Assembly (NCBI GenBank): GCA_013399875.1
Contig: VXAZ01007626.1
Span: 186,001 to 250,000, forward strand
DNA: 64,000 bases
Origin: Gymnorhina tibicen
Lineage: Eukaryota; Chordata; Aves; Passeriformes; Artamidae
Direction: 5' to 3'
Shown: positions 54,301 to 60,300 of the stretch, piece by piece
How positions within the stretch are numbered: position 1 is the stretch's first letter
Layout of the letters: each line of letters opens with the position of its first letter
The notes under the pieces: generated by a model
What the model saw: only the letters and a program-made list of their open reading frames with translations
Database searches by the model: none
What the model was told of the DNA's origin: nothing
Position numbers and translations under genes: made by a program

Positions 54301-57300
54301 TAACAAGTAAAATTCATTATTGTTTTCAAGTCTAAATTCAAAAACAGAGTATTAGGTGTACTTAATTCTTTATCTTTATATTACAGCTTTTCAGTATAAT
54401 TGAGAAGTTTGGATAAAATAATTTTTGTGGCAATTGAAAGGCCAGTGCTTCAAGCCAGCAAAAATATCTATACGCTTCCTTTTATATGTCTGCTGGAGTA
54501 CTAAAACCCTTCAAGTGTTGTTCAACCAACAGGGAATGTGTCAGAAATGGCATTTGTCATTAAATCCTTGTGATGTATGCTTTATATATTTCAAGAAATT
54601 CTGATTTAAGATTTCACTATGCTTTCCTGCTTTATTTTACATGACTAAGAAGCAAGTGTGGGGAACTGACAGAAGATCAATTGGTTCTAGTATGCATGAG
54701 ACTCAAATAACAAACCCACATCTTAAAAAGAAAATACTTTTTAAATGCTTCAATAGATATAGGGAAAACATTCCTGAAAGATTGCAATCAGTTAAATGTT
54801 TTTCAAGGCTCACATAAAATCAAGAGGAAAAACTTTTTTTCTCTTGAGTCTCACTGTTTTTCTAAAAGAGGGTCTGAAGCCATAGATTCTCTGAACTAGA
54901 CATGAAGTGATTTGCAAAATGCAGGGTTGATCTCTGATACATGGCATTTGTAAAATGCTGCCTAGAATAAAAAGAACACAAGGAAAACAGATTGACTATT
55001 CTGGAATAGTCATTCCAGACTATTCCAAAATGGTCTGTAGTTACTTCCCAACAGGCCTGTTGCTGTGAACAAGCAAAATGTTGCCTGTCTAACTATATGT
55101 TGAGATGTCAAAAGCAGTCATAATTTAGAGGAGCTGGAAAAGATGAGTGCTGAAAACTTACTTTTTTTCACTGCACCGTGATAGCAATTGACTCAAGGTC
55201 TCATGTTATCTTCTTCTATTTTCTTTGCTCTCATTCCAGTATCTTCCCATCAATAACTAGATTAACTAACCAAAGCTTTGTCTTGTACAAGATCTTGGGC
55301 ATAAACATGGGTGACACAATTGTGTTGCGCTTGTGTTTCACTGGCACTTTGGCACTGAAGTTACTTGTAAGAGTTTGCACTGAGTTTTGGTATTCTGCTG
55401 CCATCTGATCCTCCTCATTGTGGCCTCGTGTTATCATCCAAGCAGGAGTGGATTTGAACAGCAGTAGCAGCAGCTCCAGTCCTATCACAGCTACTTTCTT
55501 TCCGCCAAGAAGGATCACTGTTAACATCTTCAGTTTCTTCTGAAAGTCTATCAAGAATATGCTTTTTTGTATACTATGGCGCTTGAAAGAATGTTATTGA
55601 ATTGAAGCTTTGTGTGAAGAGTTTGAATTCAAAGAATGAGGGGTTTTTTCCTTTTTACGTTGCACCCTTAATGGAATGTTTTAAAGAATTTTATTTGTCT
55701 TAGGAGGTCAAAATCTGACTAGAAACCTGGAAATATATTTATCGGTATAACATGACACTCATGTATACAAAATCTTTACTGCTCTAGACTTAAATATTTC
55801 ATTAACATTTCATTATCTTGTAAAGTGCACATTTTGCAGTTTGAAATTTCACATGGTCACAGCAGTATTTTGGCCATCTCCAGCTCAAAATCTACTATGC
55901 GCTGATTTTTTTGTTTGTTTGTTTGCCTCAATGTATTTTTCATGTTTAAGCTTAAAATAATTTTATTGCTCTTTTATGACCTTGTTTACTGTTTCATCTA
56001 CTTGTATATGTTGAAACATGGTGTTCCCTGCTGTTACAGAATGAATCCAGAGAGCATATTGTTGCCTTCAACATGTTAAATTACAGAGCATGCAAAAATC
56101 TTTGGAAGTCTTGTGTAGAGCATCACACATTTTTTCAGGCAAAGAAGTCACTACCTCATGAAAAAAAGATATTATCACATTATTGGACTCTGGGTTCTAG
56201 AAATCCAGCAAAGTAAGTATTGTGTGAAAGCATGTTTTGCTCTATGATGGGAATGGGAGGATTTGTGTCAGTGGTAGCTCAAGTTGTAGTGGCGGAGTTC
56301 AGTCCTATCCATAGCTTTGTCCTAGTCTATATATGAACCATTTGATAAGTTACATGGTTGTTGTTTCACTTTCTGCAATGTGGTCCCCTTACAATAGAAC
56401 TTTTCTTATAATTGCCTGAAAAGGTATTTGAATGTATGTTTTACTGCTATTTTTTCAACTTGCTGCTTCAGTCTGAAGTATAAAAACACTGGAAAGGAAA
56501 AATGTCATGTAGCTAATGATCCGGTAAGAGAATTTGCAGAACAGATTTGTTTTGAAATGTTTAGCCATTAGTGTCATGTACACATTCTGTTTAATGTGTT
56601 AGGGCAATTTCTGGAGTGCATCATACCAACCACTTATTACTGACATAAAGATGAAAAACTTTTTCCCATTCAGGTATTCAAGATACTCCTGTTGTGACAC
56701 TTCTAATCCTTTATTTGCCTCCTTGGATTCTTCTAGTTACAGAGCTGGTAGTTTCCTAGTGTTATCTAAGATCTGGTTACTCAGAAGTAATTTTTTAGAG
56801 CCTGTAATTTTCCTATATGAACCTGGGATTATTCGTCCCCATATGCAGTAACTGGGCCCTATCGTCATTAAAGTTAAGCTGCTAGTTTATTGTCCAGTCA
56901 CTTGACATTGTAATGTCCTCCTCCATTTCTTTGCAATTGGCCTTTATTTTGACCATCCTGTGTGATTTTTGAAGTAGGAGATTTTACTGGAGTAATTCTG
57001 CTCTTTTGTCTTAGGGGCTTTTAGACTTTTTTGATAAGTATCAGTCACTTATTTCTTCATGATTTCTTCCATTGTGTTGATTTGTTCCGTTGTTACATTT
57101 ATCAGCAATTCAGCTACAAAGATGTCATGTCCTCTGTCTTCATGGTCTCATCCATCCCATCCCAAGCCACATACCCCACCCCTCAAAAACATTCTGTAAT
57201 GAAACATATAAAAATACTTCATATTAATTGTGAATGAAAAAGAAAGTCTTGTGTCATTATTGTCTCTGGGTGTAAGATTCTGGGGGTTGTTTGACCCCTT

Positions 57301-60300
57301 GATGATCTGTAGACTCTCTAGAAACCTGCTTTTTCTCATGACTTTTTGAGAAGTATTTTATTGTTTTCTTTTTTGTTTGTGGGTAGTGTGTTTTTGTGAG
57401 TTTTTTGCAGTGTGTTCCCTTAACAGTTAAACTTTACATTTAATTTGTCAGACTGATTTTCTGTCTTCTATTTGGATTAGCTTCAACTTCTGAATGTTAT
57501 CAACATGCTTCAAATAGCTTCTCAGACTTCGGTGGCTCTCTGGCTTTTCACACTCTGATGTTTCTTTTGATACTGCAGAAATTGATACCAAGTACACTGG
57601 TATTGCTTGAAAATGAAGCAATTAACCCATGAGGGCTGTCCAACAGTAGGAAGTCTGATGGAGTGTAATTTCATGTTTTCACTTAGTACTAGATCATAGC
57701 TAAATGATCTGGTTTCTAGATCGTGGAAAAAAAGTAGTTGTACAAACAGTATTCTAGTTTTCTAACTTTTACAGATCCCTATTTTTAGAATTAACTCATT
57801 TATGGAGTATTATGACCTTGTTCTTCCTGTAGTGGAGGTGTTAAGGAGGTGACTCAAAGTTTGTAGGATTGTCAGGTCCTGGAGTCCTTTATTTCTTTCA
57901 AATTTTCAAAGAGATTCAAAACCCTGATCCTCCTACATGACAGATATATACAGGCAGGCATTGCACAGCCTTTGTAATGTTAAGAAAGAAAACAGTACGA
58001 GTTCCAAAGGGTACTAGTTTAGTATCATTCAATTTTTTAACCAAACATTTTATTTTTGACAAATCTGCTGCTACAATTTCTCAATAGTCTGTAGCATACA
58101 GGACAGTTCTCATTGTTGATCTGAATTACTAAGAAAGAATTCTTTTCAAGTAATTTCAATGCTCTGAGGCATTATCTCTACTGAATTTCTTACTTAGACT
58201 TTTAAGGAATCTCCTGGGGGAGAATCAGTTATGGAGATACCTTCCATCAGCTTAATGATAACCTCTTTGGCCTTATTTACACCAGCAATAAACATGAATT
58301 CTAAGAACCATATGAGGAAGCAGTAACTCGGCAGCCATTGCTATGAAAGACTGCTAAAGTACATAAGAAGCAATAGTAATTTTGAAAGGCTTTGAGTAGT
58401 TCCTATGAACTTGGTCACTGTCACTTAGCAAATTATTTTCTCAAAAGATTTAAGAAAAATTGTGAAAAAGTCGCTTCTGAGGTCATATTTCACATACTGA
58501 AAATTTTCCCTTTCCTACTTGTTTATGATTGTAGAATGTTGTAAGAGTTTCCATGTTCCTTTTCAAGGATGGCTCTGACCTCATGTGAAAGCTACATAAC
58601 CAAAAAAGAGATTCTGCATTCTCCCTTATGAAAGGGGACAAATTTTTGCATTGTATAAATCAAACACAAATAGACAAACCAAGCCACAAAACCAAATGTG
58701 CACACAAAAACTCCACCGACCACATCAGGCAATCCTGGAGGTTTTAAGATTGACTCATGTTCAATAATTCTTTTCATGATGCTTTCATCAGCTTTGAAGG
58801 GTGCTACATTAAGGTTTTACCATCTTAAGTATCAAAGGTTTTCCTATGGAATTTGTGGCTTTCTTGTACTGTCTTCTTCTACACTTGAGTGAGGTAGATA
58901 GCATAGCATTTATTGCATCAGTTCAAATAGTTGCAGTACTTGAGTACAATTTCTTATTTGCACATACCTGTGCCCTTCTTGATTCTCTTAGCTTAAGGCA
59001 CTAGTGGCATTCCATTTAAATTAGGCTGCTGAGTTGTATAAATCACCTGTAAACCTTGTTCTAGGAGCAGACTGAATTACATCTCCCAGATCCTGAGAAG
59101 TAAATTATGGACTGAATGCTGAATAACCTCTCCTAGGCGCATTCTCATTCCTTGTTGAAAAGCTAAAAGTGTATCTGTATTTTTCACCGAGGATAGCCTC
59201 AGCAATAGATGGGAGAAAGGAAGCATCACTTCAAGATAGTACAGCCCATTCCAGAAAGGCTTTGGCAGCCTCCCAGAATGTTTGCTGAGAAATATGCTGA
59301 TATTTGGTATCTGAAGGGCAGCTACTTGAAGTTCAGGAGATTATTTATCTTCTGTGCCTTAACTGAAACACCTAGAGAACATACCGTATAAGTGATTTTG
59401 TGGTCAGGATTAGGGGTTTAAGATTAGAGTTAGGGTTTAGGATTCTGGCTTCCATCACATGAGTTATGGTGCACTTCAAGTTGTCTGTGTTGGAAAATGC
59501 ATGAACAGCCACTTGTAAAAAAGAAAAGCTGATTAATGTGGAGTTCTTCACAATGCATTTTTCATAATGCATCCTCTTTTTCCAGTCTTTCACTCTGCTC
59601 CAACTATGTAAGGCTTCTTTGAAAAGCTCTGTTTCTGAAGAAGATCAGAGTGGTTGGTGCCTTGTGATTGTATCCAAAAGTCTTAGAAAAATAAAATGGG
59701 TATATAGGCAAAAGCTTCTCCTGAGTTGAGGGACTTCATTTACTAAGCATGAAAACATACATGGGTAGCTGATTTTGATATGTAGATGCTTCATACTAAG
59801 TTTTCCCTCTGTTTTTTGTACTGGGAGAAGCTTTTAAAGTACATTTAGAAGATGAAGGAATTGATTTCCTTTAAAATCGTGAACAAGATATATGAAATAC
59901 TTCAGTATATATGAAAAAGAAAGTTATGGGTTGCTTTTTCTTTTCCTTATATAAGCAAAAAGTAGTACAATGCAAAGCATGCTTAAGGTTTGATTTTAGC
60001 ATAATATCCACAACCTAAGTAATGCTTTTTTTTTTTTTTTTAATGCTATGTAGAATTTTCAGCTCTATAGTAAGGTCCTTAACATAGTCTGCTATCCCAG
60101 CTGCCCATTATGTACAGCTCAGGGTTTAATGAGCCAAAGGTGTTTTCTCTGTAACTAATAAGTCATTTCTTCCTTGAGAAACCCTAGGCCTGTAAACTCA
60201 AGGATGAGCAGCTTATCTCTCAGCTTGACTTGTGGAATGCTGTAAAAAATGATGCATAAAAGTTAGTTTATCTCAATTTCAGTCTACTTAAAGATTTTCT

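Larger units (their letters stand above)
50980..56039. other. PTPN3 intron (5.1 kb)
   Basis: The intron contains a short CR1 tail near 52511-52567, a palindromic ladder at 54994-55027 and a candidate antisense retrocopy fragment at 55262-55561. Confidence 0.75.
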
